DNA from: Angiostrongylus vasorum
Taxonomy: Eukaryota > Nematoda > Chromadorea > Rhabditida > Metastrongylidae
NCBI GenBank assembly: GCA_018806985.1
Contig: JADANN010000369.1
Coordinates: 1,616,501-1,680,500 of the forward strand
Direction of reading: 5' to 3'
DNA length: 64,000 bases
Position 1 is the stretch's first letter, and each line of letters starts with the position of its first letter. Shown one piece after another: positions 37,301 to 51,274 of the stretch. A program made the position numbers and the translations under genes. The notes under the pieces are model-generated. The model saw only the letters and a list, made by a program, of their open reading frames with translations. It was not told where the DNA came from and made no database searches.

Positions 37301-40300
37301 CGCCAGGCGTATGCCGTTTGACCTGAGGATGCTGAAATTCGCAGCGATTGGGTTTTCGCGACTAGGAAAACGTGGATCTCCTTAGTTTCCAATAGCCTGA
37401 GGAAGGGTCATATTTACATTCGAAGGTTTTTGACTTCCACATGCATTAACTTTCGTGTATCTCAGTTTTGACAACATTTAATATGACGACGTAAGAAGTA
37501 ACGCAAGTTCAATCCATCTGCTTGAGATCGTTGCTAAAAATGTAGTGCTGCTTGAGGAGCTTGAAGTAAATAAAACAGGAGTCTTTTTTCTCTAAATTTC
37601 TACATTTGTTAGTGAAGATATTGGAATTGACCCATGGACTATAAATGCTCTATATTTCTCTTCGGAGACATCGAAACGAGCTCGTCACTTGGAGTAAAGA
37701 GAAATTCGCATAATGGTGGATTGCAGTAGTTCGAGAACAACAAAACAATCCCCGTTGGAGTGTTGTGGTCGTGTGACAAGACAAAAAAAAAGAAGAGATA
37801 GTGGTGGAAGCATGATAGCTACAAGAAGCTTTAAACTTTAACTTTGCTGAAAACACGGCTTCGATGTCCCTAAGAAGTAGTTGGACATAATGGCACGAAT
37901 AATTCATCTACTTTTTCTCTAATGCACCTAAATCTGATCTATAGCCTTGTGGAAGCCACTTCTTTAATAAGAAGGAAAAAAAGCCACCGCATGTTGAATA
38001 TGAAGGCAGCTCCCATTTAGAATTCCCGCAATCGGATTTTTTCAACTGAGAAAAAGCTGAAGATTATGACTGCACAGAATATTGCTAGTCGTCCATTGAG
38101 GTTTCTTCATGAGAGAAGAATTAGTTAAGTAATGAAGTCCAGTCTATAGCTCCAAACTCCCTATAATCTTCGAGTTAAAGAATTTCATTTCCTCAATCAC
38201 TGTAATTCACTAGAACACGCTGATAACAGTTTCGCTGGTCGAATTCTGATGGGCCGTACTCTTCGTGAAATAAGATGACTCATATCTGTAGTTTGTAAAT
38301 CATTCCTAATTCATATTTGGTCACACCGACAATTTTTGCCTCTGTCCACTCTCTCCTACATGGATTCTCTTCTTGATAAGTTTGAGTAGGCTTCATTCGA
38401 GTGCTGCATTATTTAGAATCAGAAAGGATTGATAACGTTCATACCAGTGGCAAGGACACTTAGCTCACTTAGAGATCTAAACACGAGCGCGACTACCAGA
38501 CCAGGGTGTGGTTGATGTGGATGCATGATGGATCACCAGACGCTCATCTGGTATTCGCTAGTCGCTCCGGGTGTGGCAAGTTCCACGTTGTAAGCCGCTT
38601 GTCAAGGTCACGAAAATGTCAGTTGTCAAATTTATGGTTGACGATCCTCTGACGATTAAAACGATTACGGTGCAATTGTTGAAATGGATTTGAATACGAC
38701 CACTAAGCTATTCCACCCAAGTTAGCAGCGTTATCATGCCGTTGCTTCCTTTATTTTATATAGGAGAAGGAAGTTCAGGATAGGTGTGATGGTCATTTGA
38801 TACATGGGAACCGTAAGTTTTGCATCTTTGCGCTTGTTAAACGGTGAGAAGGTATGAGATAAACCAGATCCTATCAACTCTACCAGATGTCAATCCTCCC
38901 CATGAAACTTCCGACATCTTTGTGAGAATTTTTTTAAATTACGAAGTAGTTTTGTTGTTTTTAGGAGATTTAAAGTTCTCGGAGCACTTCATGGATTTTG
39001 GTATTTATTTTTCTTCATGATTTCAGTAGGCCTCGGTTATCGATTCGGTGGACATGGTCTGCATTCAGCTGATGACAGTGACCATTTCAAACTACTGGAA
39101 GCCGATGGCGACTCGTTGCTAGTAGGAGCACGGTGAGTGGAATTATTCATTCTCATTCCTCGATTGAAAGTGGTTTTGGTGAAGTTAAAGCTTTTCCTTT
39201 CACTTTTACCTGGCTTTGTTTGACGGAAACTGATAACGATTGAATACGATGCGCTCGTAAATGAGCAAAGGGTTATCCGTAAATCTCCTGAATCTACTAA
39301 GTATTGATGACATACAAGTATAGCCCTGTTTTTCTCTTGTGTTTACGTGATCGTAAGCGAGTGAAGTGCATCGAGGTCAACTTGGTTTACTCAATTCGAG
39401 AAAGCAGTTGAGTTGAGAGTGTTTGCGGAGGCTTTGACACACAGCCAATGAGTGTGAAGTTTTCTGGTGAAGTGTCCTTCATAGTGAATGAAGGCTATGT
39501 TTTCATATATCTCAGTAAAATAATATTTGTTTGATTTGAGGATAGAAAAACTAATGTATCCCACAAAGATTTTGAATGTTTCCGTCGTTGTTGGAGTTGT
39601 AGAGATTTGTTCTATAGAAGGTTGGACTTGGTATAGAAGTCACTTCTTGTTAGGTCTAAAGAGCCAGATATTTTTTCTTTGCTTGGATTGTTTTTTGACT
39701 TTGAAGTAGCATTGTTAAAAGCTGCTCCACAAGGTGTTTAAATTCTACCTTTCATTGCTGTTTGTTAAAAGTGTGGTATGATTCATTGCCTAGTGGTCTG
39801 ATTCATAATTTGTTGCCTTCAATTGATGATTCAGCTCCTCCGGAATGAATTCTCATAATTTAAGGTTTGCAAGGTAATTATTAAATTTTCACTAAACATT
39901 GTAGGTATTCTTCCTATGTGGGATCGAGTTTGAGAAGGGATTTTTTAAGAGGAAGGTTCCATTCCAAGAAGATTTAAGTGCTGTCTAATGTTCATTTGGA
40001 TTTTAAGTGGGAGCTATCTCTTCGCTTCTGGATCATCAGTGTCAATTTATGTTACCGTCGCTGATGATTCTGGGCTTTAGCCGACCAATTTAGGGGCCAT
40101 TTTGTGATGTTATACGACGACACCATAACGGACGACGCATAAACAGTTTCAATTAGATGACCGGCAATTGTTAGATTGGTGATGGACGAATGCACACGGC
40201 ACAAAATTATTGTGGTGGTGAAGAGTGATAAGGTTGTCTACATCCACTGGAAGTTCCAACCGATGGGACAGGCGGTAGAAATGTGCACTGTTGCTCATCT

Positions 40301-43300
40301 TTTTCTCACATTTTCATAAAGGCGTTGATTTCTGAGCGAATCGTCACCATCAAACATCGTAGAGGTAATTGAAAAATGCTAACATATTTGACCTGTAAAG
40401 TGATTTACGGTGGCCTAACGATCTAGCAAATCAGCGCTGCTATGCCCGCAAACAAGTCTGGCACCAACCTGCCGATCCCGGAGCGATGGAGATCTTGGAC
40501 AGCCCAGGCTCGAAATCGAACCGGCGACCGATGTAGCATGTATAGCAGGCCGCCTCTGACCACTGTGCTACATGCGTCTCTACATTTTGATAGTTGAACG
40601 AAGGACCTGAAATATTCCAGTGGTAGGATATGAGACGAACTAGGAACTGAATGAGCTATTGGAATCTTGAGAAATTTTCGGATAATGGATACTGAAGTTA
40701 TTAGTACTCACTCTCTTTGCGTCTAAGAAATTCTTTTTGTTGTCTGTAGCTATGTTATTAAGTTAAACTGAATATTATGGTGTGTTGGAAGTGGTGGTCG
40801 CCACTTTACTACATCCTTTTTTCATAGAGTTGACACCATACATCTACTAAAAAACTTGCGTAACTTACCATCACCAAAGGTGCTTAGTTCTGTTTCTACT
40901 TGTTTATCTATTCGATCATGTGAAAAAGATCGTTTTGCACTCGTCAGACAAACCCTTCACCCTCAATTACGTCTAACGCATGAATCCACTTCTTAGGCGC
41001 CTCTAATCGTTGTATTCGATTAATACGAACAGCGTCGGACAGAAAATGCGTTGTGTTGTCGCTAAATGTACAGCTATTGTACACTGAAAGCTGTGCAGCT
41101 GTTGTTGTTGTTGTTCTACCGGAGTTTGTTAGCTAATGGGTAATGCAGACGTCGGACATTGCAGTTTTCTTTTTGTTGAAAGTGTTGAACGGACAGCTCT
41201 TGTCCAGAATATCTTGGAATAATCTCCTTTAATCCTGTTTGGCTATCTGTTTATGAAAGTCACACGCTGCGCGCAATTTTCGCTTTCACTATACGTTTCC
41301 AGTGCAATTTCTCGTTATCGGTCATCGTAGTATTACGGAGTGGTGACAGTTGATGAAGTGTAGCTGTTACGGTAGACTGTTTATCTAACGAATCCGAAGG
41401 AGATAAGTGGTTGGAAGAGTCGAAATTGACCACGAAGAAGCGTTATATGTATGCTCGATGTCATTAAAGGGACGTCGTGAGGACTTTTAAGACTAACAGC
41501 TTGCGTCGTTTTCTTGTTCAGCAATCGCGAGGTTGTAAAACAGCATACATTTACTTCCATAGAAAAACACAATACAATACAACAGTAGCTGACGTTTCGG
41601 CAGTATCGCCTTCTTCAGAGCCTAGAAGGGTATACTGACATACAATTTACTAGGCCAAACGCTTCAATGACACTTACAAAAAGACGAAAAACTCTATGGT
41701 AATTACATGGTCAACAGCTTCTCGAAAAAAACTCACCGCTTTTTTTACGTGCCTTCCCATGAGGAAGATTAGAACAGCTGATTATGGTCGCATAAGGTTG
41801 ATGACTGCACCATCCCACATCAGAAATTGATGCGAACATATGGGGTCAGGTAGCGTATGACCTCTGGGCATTCATCCCTGCTATTCATTGTAGGGGTTTT
41901 TGGCATTTATCCAAAAAGGCCTCAAGAAGTTTTCGCGCTGGTGTTCTAGTCTCCTGCGCAAGGATATTGACTTTTACTTCAAAATCGTCCCCGCTGTGCT
42001 TTTGTATCCTATGCGTGCCTAGTGGGGTACTTTGTCTTAGTTTTCGTTTGCCATCTAGGTGTTCTTTTATACGGATACACAAAAGGCCTGCCCGTTTCGC
42101 CAATATATTCATCTCCGCAATTATTACACGAGATCAGGTATATCGTACCTGAACTCATGCAATCACTGTCCCTGCCGTAAGGGCAGATTACGCAATTTGT
42201 TGTTTCGCATAGACGGTCATACAGGCGGTTACGAACTAACTGACGACGTAGAGTAGCCGGTGGTATTTCAACTATCGCTACCGATTCCTCTAGACCTGCC
42301 CTTCTTAAGCATCGTTTAATCGCTACGCTTACTTCATCGCTAATAAACGGCAGCATAAATAGCATATATAGTTGTACACCAACGTATCGAATGACTCCGC
42401 AATGCAAGCCATCTTCGAACTTCTTGTTAAACATGAAGGAAGAATAAATATGCATGGCTTGTCCATTCAGCAGCTAATGGCTCTCCTAAAGGAGTGCCTA
42501 AACTGCTCGATTTTTCAGATGGTCTGGGAAATATTTCGCGCAAATAAGGGGGTTGGCCATGGGACAGCGACTGGCACCAAGCCTTGCCATTGTATTCATG
42601 TCTAAGATAGAAGCCCCTGCTCTCGATCTCCGGCCACTACTCTACTGCAGATATGTAGATGATTGTTTTGTCATCTTCGCTACGCAGGAGGAGATGGACA
42701 AATGCTTTGAATTATTGAACGAGCAGTCTGAGTACATTAAGTTCACCCGGGAGAAACCGAGAAAAGACTGGTTTCCGTTTTTAAACGTCCAAATAAGCCT
42801 ATCAAGTAGCGGTTACCTGACAAAGTGGTACCGAAAGCCAAGTAACAAGAACATCCTCGTTCACTTCCTTTCTTCCCACCCTTCACACACAAAGAGGGCG
42901 CTTGTGAGAAACATGTTTCGAACAGCCACCTCTGTGTGCACAACCGAGGGAACTAAAGGAAGAATCGCGCGACTTGGCTCGGCAAATAGCCATCTCCAAT
43001 GGCTACGAAATAGTAACCCCACGAGATAAGTTTAGAAGGAGAGCGACGCGCCCAAGCGAAACACTTGGCCAAAAGAAAGTCCCGTTTATGCTGCCCTTTA
43101 TTAGCGATGAAGTAAGCGTAGCGATTAAAGCGATGCTTAAGAAGGGCAGGTCTAGAGGAATCGGTAGCGATAGTTGAAATACTACCGGCTACTCTACGTC
43201 GTCAGTTAGTTCGTAACCGCCTGTATGACCGTCTATGCGAAACAACAAATTGCGTAATCTGCCCTTACGGCAGGGCACGGTGATTGCATGAGTTCAGGTA

Positions 43301-46300
43301 CGATATACCTGATCTCGTGTAATAATTGCGGAGATGAATATATTGGCGAAACGGGCGAGGCCTTGTGTATCCGTATAAAAGAACACCTAGATGGCAAACG
43401 AAAACTAAGACAAAGTACTCCATTAGGCACGCATAGGATACAAAAAAGCACAGCGGGGACGATTTTGAAGTAAAAGTCAATATCCTTGCGCAGGAGACTA
43501 GAACACCAGCGCGAAAACTTCTTGAGGCTTTTTGGATAAATGCCAAAAACCCCTACAATGAATAGCAGGGAGATGAATGCCCAGAGGGTCATACGCGACC
43601 TGACCCCATATGTTCGCATCAATTTCTGATGTGGGATGGTGCAGTCATCAACCTTATGCGACCATAATCAGCTGTTCTAATCTTCCTCATGGGAAGGCAC
43701 GTAAAAAGAAAGCGGTGAGTTTTTTCGAGAAGCTGTTGACCATGTAATTACCATAGAGTTTTTCGTCTTTTTGTAAGTGTCATTGAAGCGTTTGGCCTAG
43801 TAAATTGTATGTCAGTATACCCTTCTAGGCTCTGAAGAAGGCGATACTGCCGAAACGTCAGCTACTGTTGTATTGCACTGTGTTTTTCTATGGAAGTAAA
43901 TGTATGCTGTTTAACAACCTCGCGATTGCTGAACAAGAAAAACGACGCATTCATATTCCAATGCCGAGGTTAATAGAAAGTCGATTCTGGGAACTAACAG
44001 CTTGTTTACTGGGAATAGTGTGGTTCTTCCAAGTTTTGCATATGGTCACCTGAAAGCCCACTTACTGACCAGTAATTCTATCTGTCACGAGTAGAGTCTA
44101 TTCGACCTATTGCTCACCATGACTCTCCACTCCCAAGGACGTGAAAATCATTGCTTCACGTTTTCTACACGTAGCGCTTTGGTCCCAGCCTTTTAGCTGG
44201 AACTATAGTCTGCCAGATTTTGCTGGGACAAAGTTTTTATTAGTCAGCCAAGCTGAAGACCTGAGACTTATTTGTTGCAAGTAACTTCGAGTCTGTCCTA
44301 TGTATAATACTTCACTCACTTGATTGCAGCTATTTGAAGAAATCGATTTGCAGACAATTTGCATACCCAGAAACATATCCCTGACTTTAAACGTGAATAT
44401 AGCTACGTATATAAGTAGATAATCCATCCTCTGAATCCAACGGTGTCTCAAGGTGAGTATGTTTTCTGTTTTTGGTCTACTTTTCAACCTCTATCCAATG
44501 TCTGTGAAGCCTTCGTATCCTTCCAACTAGCTAGGGACGATGTCCTTCGCATGATGGAGTTTGAAGCGTTGGTATTGGAAGAGATAACTCTACGAAAAGT
44601 CTAGTTTTTGCAAGAGTTCTGTATAAAGTTTTGCAACTTTTCCAAAATCTATTATCTAATTCTTGAAAGCGTTTGTAGTAACACACAGTACTCATTATAA
44701 GTACTGCGTGATAGTGGGATCAATCCGCATCGATTGATTTGTGAACTGCCGAAATTGCATCGTTCAATGACACGCGTCGTTTGGCACGAGGCAGGCCCAA
44801 CGAGGTCGCCCGCTTGCCGGAAGGTGATAGGAGCCAGGGATCTGACAAACACATCACGCTTCACATTAAGACAAGGTGTCATTATAAGTACTGGGGTCGA
44901 AGGTTAGAAACACTTTCGCATTCCACCATTTGTTCAAACCTGCCGTCATTTCGTAGGCGAACACCGTAATTGCAGAAAGCTGCTGTGTCGTTAGCGTTCT
45001 CATATGTCGCACTATACGGCTGTGTTCTCTTTAATATTACTATTTAATATTACTGTTTGCTTCTTATTTTGCACAACCCAACAACATCATATGTGACGAC
45101 CCCAGGATTTTTGCATTCGATTGGTTTCCTCGCATTCAGGCCCATTTTTATGTACAGGAGGGAGCCAGCAGACCACAGGCAAGTCTCGCACCGATTTCTC
45201 GACCCGGAAGTGTTAGAAGACTTGCTGGGTCCGGACACGGTCCGACCACTACCCTGATCGTACTGAGCGACTTCAATACCGTTTCGCTATCCCTCCCCTT
45301 TTCGTTAATAGTAGAGGCAAAAAAACCCGTGCTGCCGCGAATTTAAGCACATTTTGACTGCTGCAGTAACAAGATTCAGTGCTAACAGTATGCAAATGCA
45401 TTCATAAGAAGGAGAACGCTGCATCCTAGCGCTTTAGCGCAATTGGCGAGAATAGCTAGATTTTGACTGTTTGTAATACTTTAAAAGTAAAGTTTAGGTT
45501 TATGGCGCTAGTTAATCTAAATGAAATGTGTAGGTTGTCACCGAGACAATTTAGATTTGGCATGTGTACTGATTTCGCAGGTAGACGTAGATACGTTGTG
45601 AATCAAGTGGTGCTTCTTTATCTTTAATTTGAAATATATTTACTTGCATACTTGGATGGCCCGTTTTCACTGGTTGTGCGGCTCCCTGCATAAATTTCCA
45701 TTTTTTCGGAGTTTTCCTGGTTTAGCCATTGTGGTTCCCTGAGTCCCGAGGTCAGCCTAGCCAAAAGTCTACCCCAGGTCGTCACCACCACAGGCAGTCG
45801 TCACCCTTGTGGATCAGAGAGAGATTTGCCACCATTCGACTAGTTTGATACCAGGACGCTAGTGGATGGAAACGCCAGACTCCTCAGCTTGGGAGGCCCT
45901 GCTGGGGGGACAAATCTCCCAGCTGAACATTACACCCCAACATCCGGGAACACCTCCCAGCCATGATGAGGAGGTAAACCGTTAGGAGAAATTTGAAATA
46001 TAACAGCTTTTTACTGGATAGGAAAACCACTGAGCTCTGTCGTTTGTTTAAAACTGTCGTCGCTTCAGTGTTGTTCACTGTAATTACGGTATGCAAATGT
46101 GATTGCGGTGAACACAATGAGCTAATTTATCGTAGAAACGCTGTTTGTAGGGTAACCCTCTGCGGATGACCCGGCATCTGCTCATGGGATATACACGGCA
46201 CATTCATTATGTAAACGACACATCAGCTCCAAAGCTGCTTAAACGGACGAGGTGAAAACCGTGTGCAACAGAAGCCGCGCTCAAATGTCTTTCCTGTCAG

Positions 46301-49300
46301 GTGTAGTATTTGCGAGAAGCACTTAATCTTTAATTAAGCTACACTTCTCAATATGGATGAGATCTCGAATGAAAATCGCTAACCACGTGAACCAACTTGC
46401 CGTATTTCTTTATGAGTTTTACTATTTCGTCGAATGTCAAGGTAATGGCTAAGTTCATTATACCCCCAAATCCATTCACTGTGCAAAGCTGATATTCATG
46501 AAGTGCAAGCTATCTCAGCATCAGTGAAATAAACTTTAAGTTATCAATGTTTTACAATGAGGTATAATTGTTGCGCGATTCTAAATACTGAATGCCCAGT
46601 CCATAGCCTAATCGCTGGTAAGTGCCTTATAAAAACGACGAGGTTACTTGATATGTTTTGCTCGGTCCTTCTTTATTTACTCTTTAAATTGTGTTTTGGA
46701 AACTTTTCAACGTAGTGATGAACATTTCCAGCACTACAAAATAAATGAACTGGCAAACTTCACGCTTTTCCTTCACGATTTACAGACTGTGACACAATTT
46801 CTCATATTAGCCTAGAGGACTGAGAACACCTGTGAATGTGGCAGTTCGGCTGTGTTTATACCGGATTAGGGAATCAGTCACACGTTGATTAGCATAAGGT
46901 TTAGCGTATTGTGTGCGATGCGCACTGCGGGAGGCACACAGGTCACTATGGTGAGGATGATGATTCGGCATAAACTAGGAACGAAAACCAAAAAGGGGAG
47001 CTGCGCTTGTGAGAGCATAATAAAGTGGCTTTACAGTTCTTATTGTGGGTGATGTTATTAGCTGGTCTTAATGACTGTTAGGCTATCTTTGAAGCGTGGA
47101 AACACGTCTTTGTGGTCGGTGCTGGTCAGCACCACATGGCCAGCTTTCACTGTATGTATTACGGTTCTAATGTACAACCAAGCCAACCAGTTATCTATGT
47201 GAACTACGTGAAACGTTTCGTTTTCTAACGCTTCCAGTAGATAATTACAATATTGAGAACAAGCTGCAAAAAAAGCAGATGACACTACTGACTTAGTTAC
47301 ACGTGAACCACTTCACCCGTATAGGAAGTTTCATCTCCAGATATGAGTAAGTAATACTGCAAGAATAGCCACTTAGTGGTAAGGTCGGCGTACCTACAAC
47401 TATTTTTTCCATTCATTTCTGAAACCGTTTAGGAAGTCAGCGGTGTCTAAATGCTTAAAATTGAGAAAAGGGATTATTTGATGTGGACCAGTTGTCGAAA
47501 CATGGCGTATTCCTAGTGCTGCTGATGTTTTTACTTACTTGGATACTTGGATGGCCCGTCTTCACTGGTTGTGCGGGCCCCCACCATAATCTCCATTGTC
47601 GGAGTTTTCCTGTTTGAGCCACTGTAGTTCCCTGGAGTCCCGAAGTCAGCTTAGCTAAAGTGTGCTCCAGGTCGTCACCACCTCAATCAGCCGCCGCCCT
47701 TGTGGATCAGAGGGAGATTTGCCACCATGCGACTAGTTTCATACCAGGACGATGGTGGATCCTTGTATTGGTTTACTGGTAGTAGTGCTGTTATTAAGTG
47801 AATTGAAAGGAGAGGAGCCTCTAGTCCACAGAGTTTATTAGATATTTTTGCAGCTATAGTACACCCATGATAAATCGTGGTTCTCGTTAATGGATGTTAC
47901 CATGTTTTTTCCGGTATATTTTTACTAGTGTCTTTTGGACCTTTATAGTGTAAGTAACTTTTTTAATAAACAGCGAAGATTTGTTTCACTGGCACTGCGC
48001 TTTCACTTATTTGGTTTCAGGTGTTTCCGAACTGTCATTTATTCCATATTGGTTTGTTCAACTAAAGACCTGCTTGATTTGTTTGTTTAACTATTTTTTC
48101 AAGCTCCTTTTGAAAATTATTCCCGCTTCTCTATTGTTTTTTGTACGTAGGTTCTTGAGAAGATCTGGAGCCGCATGGACACAGAGCTACGAAGTTCAAG
48201 TGATGAACTTCCCACGGCCAATCCAGAAAGCATCCTAATGGGTATGCGCTCGTTAAAAACAGCCCAAATAAAGGCGCTCGTACGAAAAGTGTAACATTCT
48301 CGAGCCCTTGGGTGAACGAAGCCCACAGGACATATCTGACTGACATGGCATCTTACTAACCCTGCTACTGAGTTTTCACTTGTTGATTAATTGGATTGAG
48401 GGTTTTACAAGCAGAATTATTGTTATGTCTGTGAAGAACAGTTCTATGTGGATAGATTGAAGTCTTCTTAAGCGTTTCTATGGCCTTCATTACTCGTAAT
48501 ACTCGACGAGATTTTTCGCAGTGGCATTACGTTGTCGATAATCGAATTTGGCGCGATCGTACAAGGTTGCAGCAGGCGGTTCTTCCCATAATTACAGTGT
48601 GAGTGACGGGAGTTGATGCCCGCTGGAGGCCAAAGCCCGACGCTGAAGAACGGACGCAAAGAACGTCGCCTACCCCCCCGGTGTGCTCCGGGAGGTTGCG
48701 CAAGAACGTCGTCTCTTCGGCAACAAGAAAGCATCTCTTATTTGCGACCGAGTTTGGGAGCAAGTTGATGGCACCGCAAAATTTCTCTACGCTTTTTTAT
48801 TGCACCGAAAAGTAGAATATGCGCTGGAGAAACAGAGAGCATTAAAAGAGTTCTGCTTTTTTGTCGTGAAGGTGAGGTCTGGTTAAGAATGTACGTCGGA
48901 ATCTGGGTAGTAGCTCGATATTACCGGGTGTTTGCAAACAAATCGATATTATGCTGTGATTTTTTGCAACCCACTTTTTCGGGTATTTCTCGGAGGAAAA
49001 ATAAAAGAAATCAGTGTAGCTGTTTTTCAATTCTGGTGATACGAAAGCGCTCGCGCAGTATGTCTCCCTAATACGTTTCAGTGAATCGTGTTTTCGTGCA
49101 ATTCTGCTCGCCAAGCCGATCCGATAATTGGCGTACACTACACAGCTCCGGCTTCTGGATTTCTGACGTCCTGGTAGACAGCGAAATTGGTCTTCATTCG
49201 GGCAAAACCGTAATGTTCTGCTTGGTTGAGACGACTTTGCGAGGATAATTGAAACAGAAATTGCGCGTGTTTATGAGGTCCGTTGACACGCATCATTGCT

Positions 49301-51233
49301 TTACTAGGGCTGGAAATCATGGGAAGCTATCCTGAAAAGGTGAAGTCCAATTTACCGAAAGAGATGCGAGCGATGTCATTCGTTTCTGGATTGATTACTT
49401 CGGTATAGTTGCGTGCAGTTTGCAATAAATGATGTTGAGGAGTGGTAGAAAAACAATAGAAACGTGAAATGTTTTTTGCTAAGTTTCGTCCAGTTTCGTC
49501 TAGTACGAATTTATGCTTTATGTTTTCGACGTTTTTAGTTTCTTTGTCTCACGCCGACATTAGTCATATACTCGATCCACTACCGGTGAAGGATAGTTTT
49601 CTTGCTGACAACGGTGTCCATGATTGAAAATCTGCGCCCCGCTACGAGTACTTGCTGATTCCGTTTGGAAGCGACATATATTTTCGTCTTTTCCTGTTGA
49701 CATAGAAACATAGAAAGTAGATGTCTGTCATTCGTTCGACGTAAATACGCATCGAGTCAAGTAGCGAAGGAGCATCTAGAAAATCTCAGCCACTTCTATC
49801 TACCAGTGCCATCAGCAATCAACCGTCAACGGGAATGCCGGGACGGACGCCCATGGTGTGGTGATGAACGCGTTAACGCCGTGAAAGGGTAATAGTGTGT
49901 TCGGTTCCTACCGTATACACCTGCTGTCAGGAGCTTTGCAAATATCTCAGCATCGTTGTGGTTGGTTTCGCATAACACCTTGCCGTAAAAAATTGTACCA
50001 TGCAGTAGATAAAAAAGTAAAATATCTAGGAAATGTTAGTGAAAAGATTTGTTTTACTATATGAGTCGGACATGGTTGCTTGAATGAGTCGTCTTCGTGA
50101 AATTTACAGACCCTTGTATATTTTCCAGTTTAAAAAAATATACCATTGATTGGCGGACTGTTTTTCCATGGAATCTTAAATTACACGAGAATTTTCCCAG
50201 GTGTCGATCTGAGGTAATGGTGAAGCTGACCATTATGATGCTAGGGAAAGTTTACCATTATGATACAGAGGGAAGTTTAATGTCGCATAAGTTCGTTTTT
50301 CTATGGCAGTGACAAGTCTTTGACACCTTATCTGGGCTTTTAGGCGGTACTTTCGGAGTTCTTCTTGAGTGACGTTGTCAGGAGACCAATGGCATGGAAA
50401 TCCCATGCTGAGCGTCGATACTCAGAAATCCTCTTACATGAGCGTATGATAACAGGAAAATTAACTTCGAAATGCTGTCTAGTCAACGATACATGATTTA
50501 TTGATAAAATTCATGTGAACTTCGAACCACTGATCATATCGCGTTCAATCCCTTTAATAACCAAACAATCCAAATTGCCAACAATAAACCCATAGTTATT
50601 TCTATTTCGCGGGATACATTTACAAGTAACGCGTCAGGCTCTCCAGCAGACGTGAGGTTTAGTTGTTGTTGTAGTCGGCAACCGCATCCTATTTAAGTAC
50701 TTCCTGGAATTCAGGGCTTTTCAGTCTGTGTACACATAAGCATATTTACGTACGTATGTATGAATATAATTGTGTGTGTATACGATAAATATGGAACAAT
50801 CCGCAGCAATCGTGACAGAAAGTCTACACACTGAACCCACTGCGCGCTAAAATTGACTAGAGGAACACCACATTTGACGGTCCGTTCAACACCCTCTTGT
50901 CTACCATTTGAATTACGTCGTGTTTTAATTTTTTTTAGAACTAATCAGTTTGAAATTTCCCACACGAAGACGGCTTATCCTCGTTAATTTAATACAATGC
51001 TATTTCTTTTTCCTTCTTCTTTATGCTGGACGTTATGCTCAGTTAATGTTTTGTTCTTGAGCAAAAACGACATTCCTAATAACAAAATTTATTCCATACT
51101 AGCTAAGGTTCAGACGGTTTCGCCTTCCTCAAAGCCGTTTTTGTTCTTTAGAAGGCTTCCAGCTATTGTTGGAAACCAGCCGCGCAGTTTTGCATAGGCA
51201 GGGAATGTCGACAACCTTCTTAGTTATTGGTCG

Positions 51234-51274
<41 letters not shown>

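Larger units (their letters stand above)
25369..39026 (+). other. Semaphorin intron 1 (13.7 kb)
   Basis: AT-rich intron holding SINE family C copies (28828, 36783), a degraded hammerhead-like motif (30763), a (CGT)n tract (29507..29532), a triple 25-bp tandem repeat (33628..33702), a partial SINE D piece near 36430, and decayed open frames of unknown origin (31269..33070 minus, 35365..36040 plus). The remainder shows nothing I can name. The size suggests regulatory content, but no specific enhancer motif is visible. Confidence 0.7.
41512..43949 (+). mobile_element. Decayed Penelope-like retroelement with inverted arms
   Basis: Penelope-like elements encode a reverse transcriptase and usually a GIY-YIG endonuclease, and move by target-primed reverse transcription. 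Here a 726-bp centre (42359..43084) encodes the C-terminal half of the reverse transcriptase on the plus strand. The right arm (43085..43949) continues into the endonuclease, a 3' region and a terminal hammerhead-like motif. The left arm (41512..42358) is a near-identical inverted copy of the right arm. Such rearranged 5' ends are common in this class. Frameshifts break the reading frame and the N-terminal reverse transcriptase is missing, so this copy is not autonomous. It sits in semaphorin intron 2. I see no clear target-site duplication. Confidence 0.85.

Noticed and set aside
49530..49620. Considered as semaphorin exon 3 because of a TTTTTAG acceptor followed by an open stretch
   Set aside because: The translation does not match the conserved N-x-V-Y-N-x-S motif and hits a stop; the exon at 51850..51895 fits phase and motif exactly.
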